A stretch of 15,617 nucleotides of DNA, from contig JASLHI010000036.1 of assembly GCA_030149815.1 (NCBI GenBank), positions 1-15,617 on the forward strand. Reading direction: 5' to 3'. The notes beneath the pieces were generated by a model. The model was not told where the DNA came from and searched no databases. It saw nothing but the letters and a program-made list of their open reading frames with translations. Made by a program: the position numbers and the translations under genes. The stretch's first letter is position 1. The number at the start of each line of letters is the position of its first letter. Of the stretch, positions 7,242-14,346 are shown one piece after another. The stretch is from Aquirhabdus sp. GTDB lineage: Bacteria; Pseudomonadota; Gammaproteobacteria; Pseudomonadales; Moraxellaceae.

Positions 7242-7469
7242 TTATGATGAACTGTGATTTGTTGAGCCTAACGAAAGATTGGGCTTGAGTGATATGCTTG
7301 AAAGTTGATCGAGTACAGTGCGCTGCGATATGAGTTTTAAGGTCACTGGGAAGTCTTTATGGGTGATATTCGCAATCGGTTGTAACGCAGCGGGATCTTT
7401 TTCTTGGAGCACTTGGTAGCCAAAATAGCTCGCATTCAGTGCGACAAGGAATACAAATAAATAAGGCAT
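7242..7469 (-). CDS. 75-residue membrane-anchored protein, unknown function
   Basis: The product starts MPYLFVFLVALNASYFGYQ, a single hydrophobic segment (about 3-18) that looks like an N-terminal membrane anchor or uncleaved signal. A roughly 50-residue polar part follows, with ITHKDFPVTLKLISQ and a Ser-rich end. I chose the ATG at 7469 because AGGAG lies 8 bases upstream, the best ribosome-binding site in the window. A frame extension to 7517 lacks this. A TATAGT-like -10 lies at 7506-7501. The gene stands alone, with the helicase terminator upstream and more than 400 bp before mlaF downstream. I do not recognise the family. The ribosome-binding site and sensible topology argue that it is real. 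Confidence 0.72.
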   Translation of the reverse strand: MPYLFVFLVALNASYFGYQVLQEKDPAALQPIANITHKDFPVTLKLISQRTVLDQLSSISLKPNLSLGSTNHSSS

Positions 7470-7577
7470 TTTGAAACTCCTTTTTCTGTTTCTTGCTTTT
7501 ACTATAGTTGCGAACATAACACAGTTTTGTCGATTAAAAAACAGACCTTATTGCGTGATATTGATTTCGCAGTAAAT

Positions 7578-7606
7578 AAAAAAGCCGAATGATTTCAACA
7601 TTCGGC
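7578..7606 (-). terminator. Intrinsic terminator of the DEAD-box helicase gene
   Basis: On the minus strand GCCGAATG (7606-7599) pairs perfectly with CATTCGGC (7591-7584) around a 7-nt loop and is followed by six T (7583-7578). It lies about 50 bp after the helicase stop and before the small membrane-protein gene, which therefore needs its own promoter. Confidence 0.9.
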
Positions 7607-7658
7607 CTCCTTATAATGCGTAACGCGCAGTTAGTGATAACTGTTTCGCATTAATGGA

Positions 7659-9593
7659 TTAATATTCGCGTTTTTTGCGGAAATCACTGCGTGGTGCAGC
7701 ATCGCCGTTAATGCGACGTTCTTGACGTTCAAAGCGATCATCGCGGTTGCCAGCTTGGAAATCACGACGTGGACGCGCTGGTGCTGCATTTGCTGCGCCT
7801 TCGCGGTTAAAGTTGCGCTCACCGACGATACGACCTTCTGGACGACCACCACCTACTTCTGAATTGAAGCTGCGTTCATTGCCACCAGCACGTGGGCTGC
7901 TGAATGTGCGCGGTGCGCCGCCATCACGATTGTTGTCGCGGCTAAAACCACGACCTGAATCACGGTTGTTATCGCGACTGAAGCTACGACCTGAATCACG
8001 ATTGCTGTCGCGATTAAAATCACCACGTGGTGCAGAGTCACGGTTACTGTCTCTGCTAAATTCGCCACGAGGAGCGCCGCCATCACGGCTGAAACCGTTG
8101 CTGCGTGGAGCAAAGCTTGAGTCACGTGAAGGATATGGACGGTCACCTGATGGACGTGAATCTGAACGATTGCCACGGTTTTCATCATTGAAACGTGGGC
8201 GTTCGCTGTTGAAACGACCTTCTGAACGTGGTGCATTGCTGTCACGGTTAAAGTCGCCACGTGGTGCATTGCCGCCTTCACGGTTGCCACGATAACCACC
8301 TGCATCTCTGTCACGGCTACCGCCATCACGACCACCACCGAAGCCACCGTTGCGACCACCGCCGTTACGACCACCGCCACCAAAACCTCCGCGACCGCCA
8401 CGACCACGATCACTGCCTGCTGGCGGTGGGCTTGGCTCTAAACCAGCGATTTCGCTGACGTTAATGCGTGCTTGTAAGTAGTCTTCCAACGCGCGGATTT
8501 TGCTGCGCTCACGATGTGTTGCAAGGGTAATCGCTTGACCGCTACGACCTGCACGACCTGTACGACCGATACGGTGAACGTAGTCTTCATTTTTCATTGG
8601 CAAGCCAAAGTTGATGACGTGGCTAATCGCTGGAACGTCCAGACCACGTGCAGCAACATCAGTTGCGACGAGAATACGTACTTTGCCTTCACGCAAGCTG
8701 CGGATGCGGCGCATACGGACTGCTTGTGGCATTGCGCCGTGCAATGCAACCACTTGATGACCTGCCATTGCGAGTTCTTCAGCCAGTGAGTCAGTGTCTT
8801 CTTGTGTGCTTGCGAAAACAACGGCTTGATCCATGGTTTCATCATTCAACCAATGTGACAGCAATTTTTTCTTATGTTCAAAACCATCCGCATAATGCAG
8901 TGTTTGAGTCACATCGAGGTTGGTTGAGTGACCAGTTTCGATTGCAATACGTGTTGTATCTTCTTTCATCATGCGTTTTGCAAGATAAATAATACGATCA
9001 GCAAATGTTGCCGAGAACATCAATGTTTGTTTGCGGCCTGATGCCAAATCGCTAATCGCTTCAAGGTCTTCAGAGAAGCCGAGATCCAACATGCGATCCG
9101 CTTCATCAACGATTAAAGCATCAACTTCGTTTAATGCCAATTGACGGCGATTGACCAAGTCAAGCAAGCGACCTGGTGTTGCGATGACTACTTGTGCGCC
9201 TTTCAATTGAGCAATTTGTTTACCAAAAGGCATACCGCCCATGATGGTTGCAATGCGCACGCCGCGTACATGGCGAACTAATTTGATCGCGTCAGCACTG
9301 ACTTGCTGTGCGAGTTCGCGAGTAGGGCAGAGTACCAAGATATTTGGTGAAGGCATGTTTTTCAAACGTGCGTTCAGGGATGGTTGGTCTTGTGATGCCA
9401 ATGCATTCAAAGTTGGTAACAAGAAAGCAAAAGTTTTACCACTACCAGTTTGGCTTGATACCAAGAGGTCTTCACCTGCAAGCGCGGCAGGGATTGCCTT
9501 TACTTGTACTTCGGTCGGCGTGCTGAACTCAAGGTCAGTCAGGGCTTGTTGTAGGTTTGCTGCTAAAGGAAAATCAGAAAAAGTCATGCTCAT
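7659..9593 (-). CDS. rhlE: RhlE-type DEAD-box ATP-dependent RNA helicase with long disordered tail
   Basis: The product (644 residues) unwinds RNA duplexes, probably in ribosome assembly or RNA turnover. All core motifs are present: Q motif near FSTPTEVQ, motif I SSQTGSGKT at 46-54, Ia PTRELAQQ, Ib TPGRLLD, DEAD at 163-166, SAT at 194-196, V ATDVAARGLDV and VI HRIGRTGR at 340-347. From about 386 to the end, some 258 residues form an Arg/Gly/Asp/Asn/Ser-rich tail with RGG-like clusters and RDSNRDS repeats, expected to be disordered and RNA-binding. The start is either ATG 9593 (MSMTFSDF) or ATG 9587. Both give the family N-terminus, and neither has a clear Shine-Dalgarno. An ATG at 9644 and a TTG at 9668 in the same frame seem too far upstream. 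Paralogues such as DeaD/CsdA or SrmB are less likely, though subfamily assignment is by eye. Confidence 0.92.
   Translation of the reverse strand: MSMTFSDFPLAANLQQALTDLEFSTPTEVQVKAIPAALAGEDLLVSSQTGSGKTFAFLLPTLNALASQDQPSLNARLKNMPSPNILVLCPTRELAQQVSADAIKLVRHVRGVRIATIMGGMPFGKQIAQLKGAQVVIATPGRLLDLVNRRQLALNEVDALIVDEADRMLDLGFSEDLEAISDLASGRKQTLMFSATFADRIIYLAKRMMKEDTTRIAIETGHSTNLDVTQTLHYADGFEHKKKLLSHWLNDETMDQAVVFASTQEDTDSLAEELAMAGHQVVALHGAMPQAVRMRRIRSLREGKVRILVATDVAARGLDVPAISHVINFGLPMKNEDYVHRIGRTGRAGRSGQAITLATHRERSKIRALEDYLQARINVSEIAGLEPSPPPAGSDRGRGGRGGFGGGGRNGGGRNGGFGGGRDGGSRDRDAGGYRGNREGGNAPRGDFNRDSNAPRSEGRFNSERPRFNDENRGNRSDSRPSGDRPYPSRDSSFAPRSNGFSRDGGAPRGEFSRDSNRDSAPRGDFNRDSNRDSGRSFSRDNNRDSGRGFSRDNNRDGGAPRTFSSPRAGGNERSFNSEVGGGRPEGRIVGERNFNREGAANAAPARPRRDFQAGNRDDRFERQERRINGDAAPRSDFRKKREY
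7927..8034 (-). repeat. rhlE: Three degenerate 36-bp tandem repeats in the helicase tail
   Basis: Units begin at 7927, 7963 and 7999, each encoding a variant of a 12-residue RDNNRDSGRGFS-like motif; the last unit diverges toward its end. Unlike the 21-bp repeats at 46-171, these have accumulated substitutions, so the expansion is older. They lie in the disordered C-terminal tail. Confidence 0.75.
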
Positions 9594-10066
9594 GGGGTTC
9601 TGTCCAGTTCTGGACACTCCAATTAAAAAATCAAAATAGCGCATCGATACGAGCAGGATGAAAGACAAACATTTCAGTTAAAAAACTGACGTGTCTCATA
9701 TCGTTTTGAATGTGGGTTCATCAGTTGTGTTGACTTTTGTTCGCCATGATTGCTGCATTGAGCATTACATACGAAACATATCAAATAGATGACCTAAATT
9801 CTTTAAACTTAAGCTTTTAGTCTGATTAGCATTGCTAATGAGAAGCTTCCTGAAAAAGACGATGCAGGGCTTATATACAAAAACACTCATGCTTTTGGAC
9901 GTGGCCTGAAGATTGTCGATAAGGGATCGACTTCTGGCGTTTGATGCATTCTCATGAATGCGGACGCTTGATTTAGTTACTTAAATTGCTGTGTTAAAGC
10001 GATTTTGTTTTAAGTAAGCAGGTTATGAAAAAAGTTCAGGCATGAACGTGAAAAGTGCGTGCGCGC
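9594..10066 (-). promoter_or_regulatory. Putative long structured 5' leader of rhlE
   Basis: If transcription starts just after the candidate -10 at 10072-10067, the rhlE leader would be about 465 nt. It contains several hairpins: GCATTC/GAATGC (9946-9961), GTCGAT/ATCGAC (9915-9931), and a compound structure with inner ATTAGC/GCTAAT (9825-9839) and outer AAGCTT/AAGCTT (9811-9848), besides the stem at 9601-9616. I see no gene in this stretch on either strand. Long leaders are known for cold-shock and DEAD-box helicase mRNAs such as E. coli csdA. Confidence 0.45.
9595..9616 (-). promoter_or_regulatory. Hairpin at the ribosome entry site of rhlE
   Basis: The sequence 9601-9616 is an interrupted palindrome. 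On the minus strand TGTCCA-GAAC-TGGACA forms a 6-bp stem with a 4-nt loop, and the whole is TGTCCAG/CTGGACA with 7-bp symmetry. It ends 7 bases before the ATG at 9593. The only purine stretch near the start (GGACAG) is partly inside the 3' arm, so the stem could limit ribosome access. Confidence 0.5.
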
Positions 10067-10095
10067 ATTCTAGGGATATATTGCTTAATAAGCAA
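10067..10095 (-). promoter_or_regulatory. Candidate rhlE promoter with palindrome over the -35
   Basis: On the minus strand TTGCTT (10095-10090) and TAGAAT (10072-10067) are 17 bp apart. The -35 lies within the perfect inverted repeat TTGCTTA-A-TAAGCAA (10081-10095), which could be a dimeric regulator's operator. It is the best promoter-like arrangement I found between pldA and rhlE. Confidence 0.45.
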
Positions 10096-10123
10096 GAAAA
10101 TCTAGATAAAAGCCTTAAATTAA

Positions 10124-10156
10124 TCTAAAGAACGATTTTAGTCGCGATTCTTTAGA
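10124..10156 (-). terminator. Hairpin downstream of pldA, possible terminator
   Basis: A 9-bp perfect stem, TCTAAAGAA (10124-10132) with TTCTTTAGA (10148-10156), extends through CGA/TCG with a 3-nt bulge. It lies 40 bp after the pldA stop. The following minus-strand sequence is AT-rich but lacks an uninterrupted T run, so termination strength is uncertain. Confidence 0.45.
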
Positions 10157-10195
10157 GTGTGCCGAGATTCCGAGTTTGTAATGGATTTTATCGCA

Positions 10196-11383
10196 TTAGT
10201 ACCAGTTAAGTAGGGAAATGCCTAGTCCGACTGAGGTGGAATCGTGATTGTAGTCTATTAAACTTTCACCATAACCCGTAAAGATTTGGGCGAAACCACG
10301 TAAATTGTTGTGTATTGGGAAAGACCAATCAAATTGTGCCGCGCCATGTGAATCGGCACCTCCTTTGAGGCTGTGGCGGAGCATAAGAGAGAATTCATGG
10401 CCATTCCATCTGTGAGTGATTTGTATGTCACCGCGACCGATGTAGTTACTAATATCAGAGTTGTCGTCGCTGGATTTATCTTCTGGTATGCGATACCAAG
10501 GACGTAACATGACGACCCAGTCTTCATGCTCTAAGCCAATATTGAGCATTGCGCGATTCCAACTGCGTGATAGTGGTGTTGATCGACCATTCGATTGGTG
10601 ATCCAGTGTAAAGCCGAGCAATCGCCCATTTAAGCCAAGGAAATTATAGTCTGTTGGAAAAATTAAACTTGCCTCAGGCTCGTAGTTGGTTTCTCGAAAA
10701 GGACGTGAATTCTCTGCATTAAATATTTGCCAATGCGATGTTTGAGTATATCCAAACCATAAGTCGCCATTCGTGTTTAGAATGTTTTCTAAGGCTTTGG
10801 CTTTGAGACTGAGTTGAAATTTTGCTTCATTGTGATCAATGTCCAGAGGGCTTGAGACACGATTGTCTGGATTTGGACTGGTCGGTAGTTTGTTTGGAGT
10901 GCTGGTGTAGAAACTTGGCAGGAAGTACACAGGACGATTTGCTCGTAATGTAAATGTTCCAAGCTTGGATGTCGGTGAGAGCTCCCATCGTTTGTCTAGT
11001 AAAGATGTGGTTGGATTAATCTGCGATGCTGTGCTGAAAAAATCTGTTTTCCCTGAGGGTTTGGTGTTGTTTTTGGTCTGGTGTGTGTTTGTTGCTAATG
11101 TTGGCGTTGTATCTATTGTGGTGTGACGACCAAATGCTGTGTCGTAGCAGGCAAGTCGGGTGGCATCGGCTTCAATTCCTGTACATGCCTGAGGTGTGGT
11201 GGGTGTTGGTGTATTTTCGGGTTTTATTGTGATTTCTGGTGTTGACGGTGGTTTTGTAGTAGGCACGGTTAAAGCGTGAATTTGTGGTGAGAACAACCCG
11301 TTTGTAAATAATATGGCGGTTATTAGTAAATAATAATGCAACGATGATGAAAATGCTTTTCTTTGGAGATAGATGGTTTTCAT
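10196..11383 (-). CDS. pldA: Outer-membrane phospholipase A (OMPLA)
   Basis: PldA is an outer-membrane beta-barrel enzyme that hydrolyses phospholipids in the outer leaflet, where calcium-dependent dimers form. The 395-residue product carries the catalytic motif GFTLDHQSNGRS, with His262 and Ser264, and Asn276 in SRSWNRA. The spacing of 2 and 12 residues equals that of E. coli His142, Ser144 and Asn156. Family phrases RPWYRIPE, DISNYIGRGDIQI and YTGYGESLIDYN-like GYGESLIDYNHD support it, and the chain ends in aromatic WY. An N-terminal signal ends near IHA (about residue 37). A Pro/Thr-rich segment and CTGIEADATRLACYDTAFG (67-85) precede the barrel, making the protein longer than the E. coli enzyme. 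The MORN gene lies 107 bp upstream on the same strand. Confidence 0.94.
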   Translation of the reverse strand: MKTIYLQRKAFSSSLHYYLLITAILFTNGLFSPQIHALTVPTTKPPSTPEITIKPENTPTPTTPQACTGIEADATRLACYDTAFGRHTTIDTTPTLATNTHQTKNNTKPSGKTDFFSTASQINPTTSLLDKRWELSPTSKLGTFTLRANRPVYFLPSFYTSTPNKLPTSPNPDNRVSSPLDIDHNEAKFQLSLKAKALENILNTNGDLWFGYTQTSHWQIFNAENSRPFRETNYEPEASLIFPTDYNFLGLNGRLLGFTLDHQSNGRSTPLSRSWNRAMLNIGLEHEDWVVMLRPWYRIPEDKSSDDNSDISNYIGRGDIQITHRWNGHEFSLMLRHSLKGGADSHGAAQFDWSFPIHNNLRGFAQIFTGYGESLIDYNHDSTSVGLGISLLNWY

Positions 11384-11490
11384 TGTGAGTCTGATTTCCA
11401 GATCATTTGGTATCTAGAATACCCTATTATTTTTTGTACAAGAATGTTTGTTTGAAATCAGTGTGGAATTGAATGATGGGTTGAGTGATT

Positions 11491-12573
11491 TTAGTATTCA
11501 GTAATCCATGCAAATTTGTATTTGTTGACGCCAGTAATTGGACGATTTTCAGGGTCTAAAACATCAACACCGGATGTGGCTCGACCGTTTGTAAATGTCC
11601 CAATAATTTGCACGCCATTTTTGAGGGTTTGAATGCCATCACCATTTGGTTTTCCGTGAGTAACGTAGCCTGTGTAGCGGTCACCATTATGCCATGTGAG
11701 TGTTCCTCTACCGTTAGGTTCGTCATCGGTGAAATCACCCACAAAGTGATCACCATTGGCGAAAGTGATGGTTCCTTTGCCTTCTAACTTGCCGTTTGTA
11801 AATGACCCGTCGTAATGTGTACCGTTTGCTAGATCCAGCAGACCTTTGCCGTTAAATGTACTGTCTGAGAAATCGCCCGTATAGCGACTTCCATTTGTAG
11901 CAGTGAGTACGCCTTTTCCATTGAGTTGACCGTTGAAAAAGTCCCCTTCAAATCGCGCCCCATTACTAAATGTAGCGGTACCTTTCCCATATGGTCGTGT
12001 GTCAATAAAGCTGCCCTGATAGTAGGTCATCATGATTTTGTTGATCAGGCTATTATCTAAGGTTTTATCGAGTAGGAGTGAGGGCGTTGTGGTCATGGTG
12101 CCCTGACCTGTCAGTTCTCCGTTGATGAAGTCTCCTTCAAAACGCAGGCCATTAGTTGTGGTTAATGTGACTTTACCAGTTGGTAGGTTGTCAACGAAAT
12201 CTCCTTCATAACGATCACCTGTCGGTGTGGTCATGAATCCCTTTCCGTTCCCTTGGCTATCTACAAATTGGCCTTCGTAATAATAGCCTTCGAGCGTCGT
12301 AAAGCTTCCAGATCCATTTAATTTGCCATCGGTAAACAAGCCTTCTTGTTTTTCACTTAAAGCATGATTCTGATCGAACCACGTTAAGGTACCTTTGCCA
12401 TTGATGTAGCCGTTAATGCATTCGCCGTTCCAAGTGATATCTTCACCTGCGACAGGGTGAGGATTGTACGCCTTGCACCCATTTGGGTCATTAATCCAAG
12501 ACTCTGCATGGCATTTTGCTGAAGAGTAGGCGAGGATGATACTTAATGAGACTAAAGCGAATTTTTTCATCAT
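11491..12573 (-). CDS. Exported MORN-repeat protein
   Basis: The 360-residue product has an N-terminal signal peptide (MMKKFALVSLSIILAYSSA) with likely cleavage after CHA at about residue 23. C33 and C52 flank a short region ending ITWNGEC and could form a disulfide. About a dozen MORN-type repeats follow, of the form G-x-x-Y/F-x-G-x-F-x-x-G-x-x-x-G-x-G, from about residue 50 to 330. A break at about 162-184 (LLLDKTLDNSLINKIMM) interrupts the array. The tail ends KYKFAWITEY. MORN arrays form beta-hairpin ladders used for protein contact or, in some proteins, lipid binding. This one should be periplasmic or outer-membrane associated. Its partner and role are unknown. Start is one of two adjacent ATGs (12573 or 12570), without an evident Shine-Dalgarno. 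It may be cotranscribed with pldA. Confidence 0.88.
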   Translation of the reverse strand: MMKKFALVSLSIILAYSSAKCHAESWINDPNGCKAYNPHPVAGEDITWNGECINGYINGKGTLTWFDQNHALSEKQEGLFTDGKLNGSGSFTTLEGYYYEGQFVDSQGNGKGFMTTPTGDRYEGDFVDNLPTGKVTLTTTNGLRFEGDFINGELTGQGTMTTTPSLLLDKTLDNSLINKIMMTYYQGSFIDTRPYGKGTATFSNGARFEGDFFNGQLNGKGVLTATNGSRYTGDFSDSTFNGKGLLDLANGTHYDGSFTNGKLEGKGTITFANGDHFVGDFTDDEPNGRGTLTWHNGDRYTGYVTHGKPNGDGIQTLKNGVQIIGTFTNGRATSGVDVLDPENRPITGVNKYKFAWITEY

Positions 12574-12934
12574 TTTAGGGCGGGTAATACTGGTTGGGTA
12601 CTTTGAGTGTAAACGTACAGTATTATTGGGTCTTTGTGCAAAGGTAATCTTAAAATTGTTGAAAATTGGATAGTGATCATTTTTATTTCTAAGCGGATGA
12701 GTGGAGTGGTTTTGGAGTTGGTGATTCGGTTAATTGTTGCTGCATAAAATGGGGCGACGCACTTTTTTGAGAGTGGCGTGCACTAAAGTGATATGTCATA
12801 TTATGATGTTTGCTTAATTTTGGTGCTTGTACGTTGCTCTTTCGTGGGCTGAAAATGGCGAGATATGAGAAACTTGCTTATATTGATGCAAAAAAAGCGC
12901 TTGGGTTCAAGTTTTGGTCGAGTCTTATATGGAA

Positions 12935-12959
12935 AAATGCTCTGTATTTCAGGTATAGT
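12935..12959 (+). promoter_or_regulatory. Candidate nuo operon promoter
   Basis: TATAGT at 12954-12959 matches the -10 consensus at five of six positions. The best -35 partner is poor (TGGAAA-like, 19 bp away), which could mean an activator-dependent promoter or a wrong choice. The leader to nuoA would be about 140 nt. Confidence 0.3.
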
Positions 12960-12969
12960 TACACCCTAT

Positions 12970-13033
12970 AAATTTTAATTAAACATCTTGGTGTTTTTGT
13001 CACGTTGTTTTCTAGGATTTTTAATTAAAATTT
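12970..13033 (+). repeat. 14-bp perfect inverted repeat in the nuo leader
   Basis: AAATTTTAATTAAA at 12970-12983 is the exact reverse complement of TTTAATTAAAATTT at 13020-13033, with 36 nt between. Each arm also contains the self-complementary TTTAATTAAA. The arms are entirely A/T. It lies between the candidate promoter and nuoA. Confidence 0.8.
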
Positions 13034-13105
13034 TTAATCAATGCTTCGAAGTGTAAAGTTTGTCTTTGCTCTTTGAAGCCTTGGCAAGCCAGGAGTAATC
13101 CCCGC

Positions 13106-13669
13106 ATGAATGCCATCGTAGCCCATTATTGGTCGTTGATTGCTTTTGTTTTAGGTGTGGTCTTTTTGCTCGGTTTTATGCTGACAGTTCCATTGTTAAT
13201 GGGTGGTCGTGCTGTAGGTCGTTCTAAAGAAGAGCCGTTTGAGTCAGGTCAGTTGGGGGTTGGCGGTGCTCGCCTGCGACTGTCTGCAAAATTCTACTTG
13301 GTGGCGATGTTCTTCGTCATTTTCGATGTTGAAGCCTTATTTTTATATGCTTACTCCGTTTCCGTTCGCGAAAATGGCTGGACAGGCTTTGTCGAAGTTT
13401 TGGTGTTTATCGTCGTGCTTTTGGTTGGTCTGGTTTATATCTGGCGCATTGGTGCGCTTGATTGGGCACCTGAAAAACGTCTCGCTAAAGAAAAAGCGGT
13501 TCGTCAAAAACATGGTAGTGCTCAAGAGCCGCTTGATCTCGCTGAGATCACTCGTTTTGTGCCGATGGAGGAGCTTGAGCTCGATAACCGCGGCATGATT
13601 CCAGGTCAATCTATCGATGCAGCTGCAAATGCTGAACAGCAAGCTAAGCTGCAAAAGGAAAGTGTATGA
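13106..13669 (+). CDS. nuoA: NADH:quinone oxidoreductase subunit A
   Basis: NuoA is a small membrane subunit of complex I near the quinone-binding junction. The 187-residue product has three membrane helices (about 9-33, 61-85, 95-115), EPFESG at 43-48 in the first loop and FDVEALFLY at 73-81, both hallmarks of NuoA/ND3. The C-terminal part after 120 is hydrophilic and longer than in E. coli NuoA (147 residues), ending in an Ala/Gln-rich stretch. The ATG at 13106 is supported by AGGAG 10 bases upstream. The frame extends to a TTG at 13073 without family support. The stop overlaps the nuoB start (ATGA). Confidence 0.95.
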   Translation: MNAIVAHYWSLIAFVLGVVFLLGFMLTVPLLMGGRAVGRSKEEPFESGQLGVGGARLRLSAKFYLVAMFFVIFDVEALFLYAYSVSVRENGWTGFVEVLVFIVVLLVGLVYIWRIGALDWAPEKRLAKEKAVRQKHGSAQEPLDLAEITRFVPMEELELDNRGMIPGQSIDAAANAEQQAKLQKESV

Positions 13670-14346
13670 AATACAATCTCACACGTGCTACTCCTGATGG
13701 CGAAACAGCACTGCAATACCCAGATACTTCTAAACAAATCGTAAATGATCCACTTCAAGATCAAGTTGATAAAAATATCTTCATGACTAAGCTTGAAGAT
13801 ATGGCACATTTGGCGGTGAACTGGGGTCGTAAAAATTCTCTGTGGCCGTACAACTTTGGCTTGTCGTGCTGCTATGTAGAAATGGCGACAGCTTTTACTT
13901 CGCCACATGACTTGGCACGTTTTGGTGCGGAAGTTATCCGTGCTTCACCACGTCAAGCAGATTTAATGGTGGTTGCTGGGACGTGTTTTGTAAAAATGGC
14001 ACCTGTTGTTCAACGTCTCTATGAGCAAATGCTTGAGCCAAAATGGGTGATTTCGATGGGTGCGTGTGCCAACTCTGGTGGCATGTACGATATTTACTCT
14101 GTGGTTCAGGGTGTTGATAAATTTATTCCTGTTGATGTTTATATTCCAGGTTGCCCGCCACGTCCAGAAGCGTTCCTTCAAGCACTGATGTTGTTGCAAG
14201 AGTCAATTGGTAAAGAACGTCGTCCGCTATCTAGCGTTGTTGGCGACCAAGGCTTATATCGTCCAATTATGCAACCTGAGCGCGATCGTAAACAGGCTGA
14301 GCGTATTGCTGTAACCAATTTACGTTCTCAAGACGAATCAAGCTAA
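13666..14346 (+). CDS. nuoB: NADH:quinone oxidoreductase subunit B (N2 iron-sulfur cluster)
   Basis: NuoB carries the terminal [4Fe-4S] cluster N2, which passes electrons to quinone. The 226-residue product has the cluster ligands Cys68-Cys69 in LSCCYVE, Cys134 in GACANSGG and Cys163 in GCPPRPEA, with the same spacing as E. coli C63, C64, C129 and C158. GTCFVKMAPV is also typical. AAGGAA lies 5 bases before the ATG, and the gene overlaps nuoA by 4 bp, so translation is likely coupled. The next gene begins 134 bp later. Confidence 0.97.
   Translation: MKYNLTRATPDGETALQYPDTSKQIVNDPLQDQVDKNIFMTKLEDMAHLAVNWGRKNSLWPYNFGLSCCYVEMATAFTSPHDLARFGAEVIRASPRQADLMVVAGTCFVKMAPVVQRLYEQMLEPKWVISMGACANSGGMYDIYSVVQGVDKFIPVDVYIPGCPPRPEAFLQALMLLQESIGKERRPLSSVVGDQGLYRPIMQPERDRKQAERIAVTNLRSQDESS

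Larger units (their letters stand above)
12574..13105. other. Divergent intergenic region between the MORN gene and nuoA
   Basis: These 532 bp separate two divergent genes and must hold both promoters. I found a candidate nuo promoter and a 14-bp inverted repeat, listed separately. For the MORN gene only weak hexamers are visible close to its start. No ORF with coding character is present on either strand. Confidence 0.6.

Noticed and set aside
7747..8458. Long open frames on both strands over the helicase tail (Arg/Ser/Leu-rich and Val/Ala/Thr-rich)
   Set aside because: They are compositional shadows of the RGG/RDS repeats. They lack initiation signals and recognisable domains, and the helicase frame is continuous with a complete DEAD-box core.
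9594..9668. N-terminal extension of RhlE to TTG 9668 or ATG 9644
   Set aside because: The extension has no ribosome-binding site, runs through the palindrome at 9601-9616 and precedes the usual family start (MTFSDF).
11409..11423. GGTAT-CTAGA-ATACC as terminator of the MORN gene
   Set aside because: On the minus strand the 5-bp stem is not followed by a T run. It lies in the pldA upstream region and is too short to claim as an operator.
12505..12573. Lipoprotein signal in the MORN protein (Cys21)
   Set aside because: The residue before Cys21 is Lys, which does not fit a lipobox. A signal peptidase I site after CHA is more plausible.
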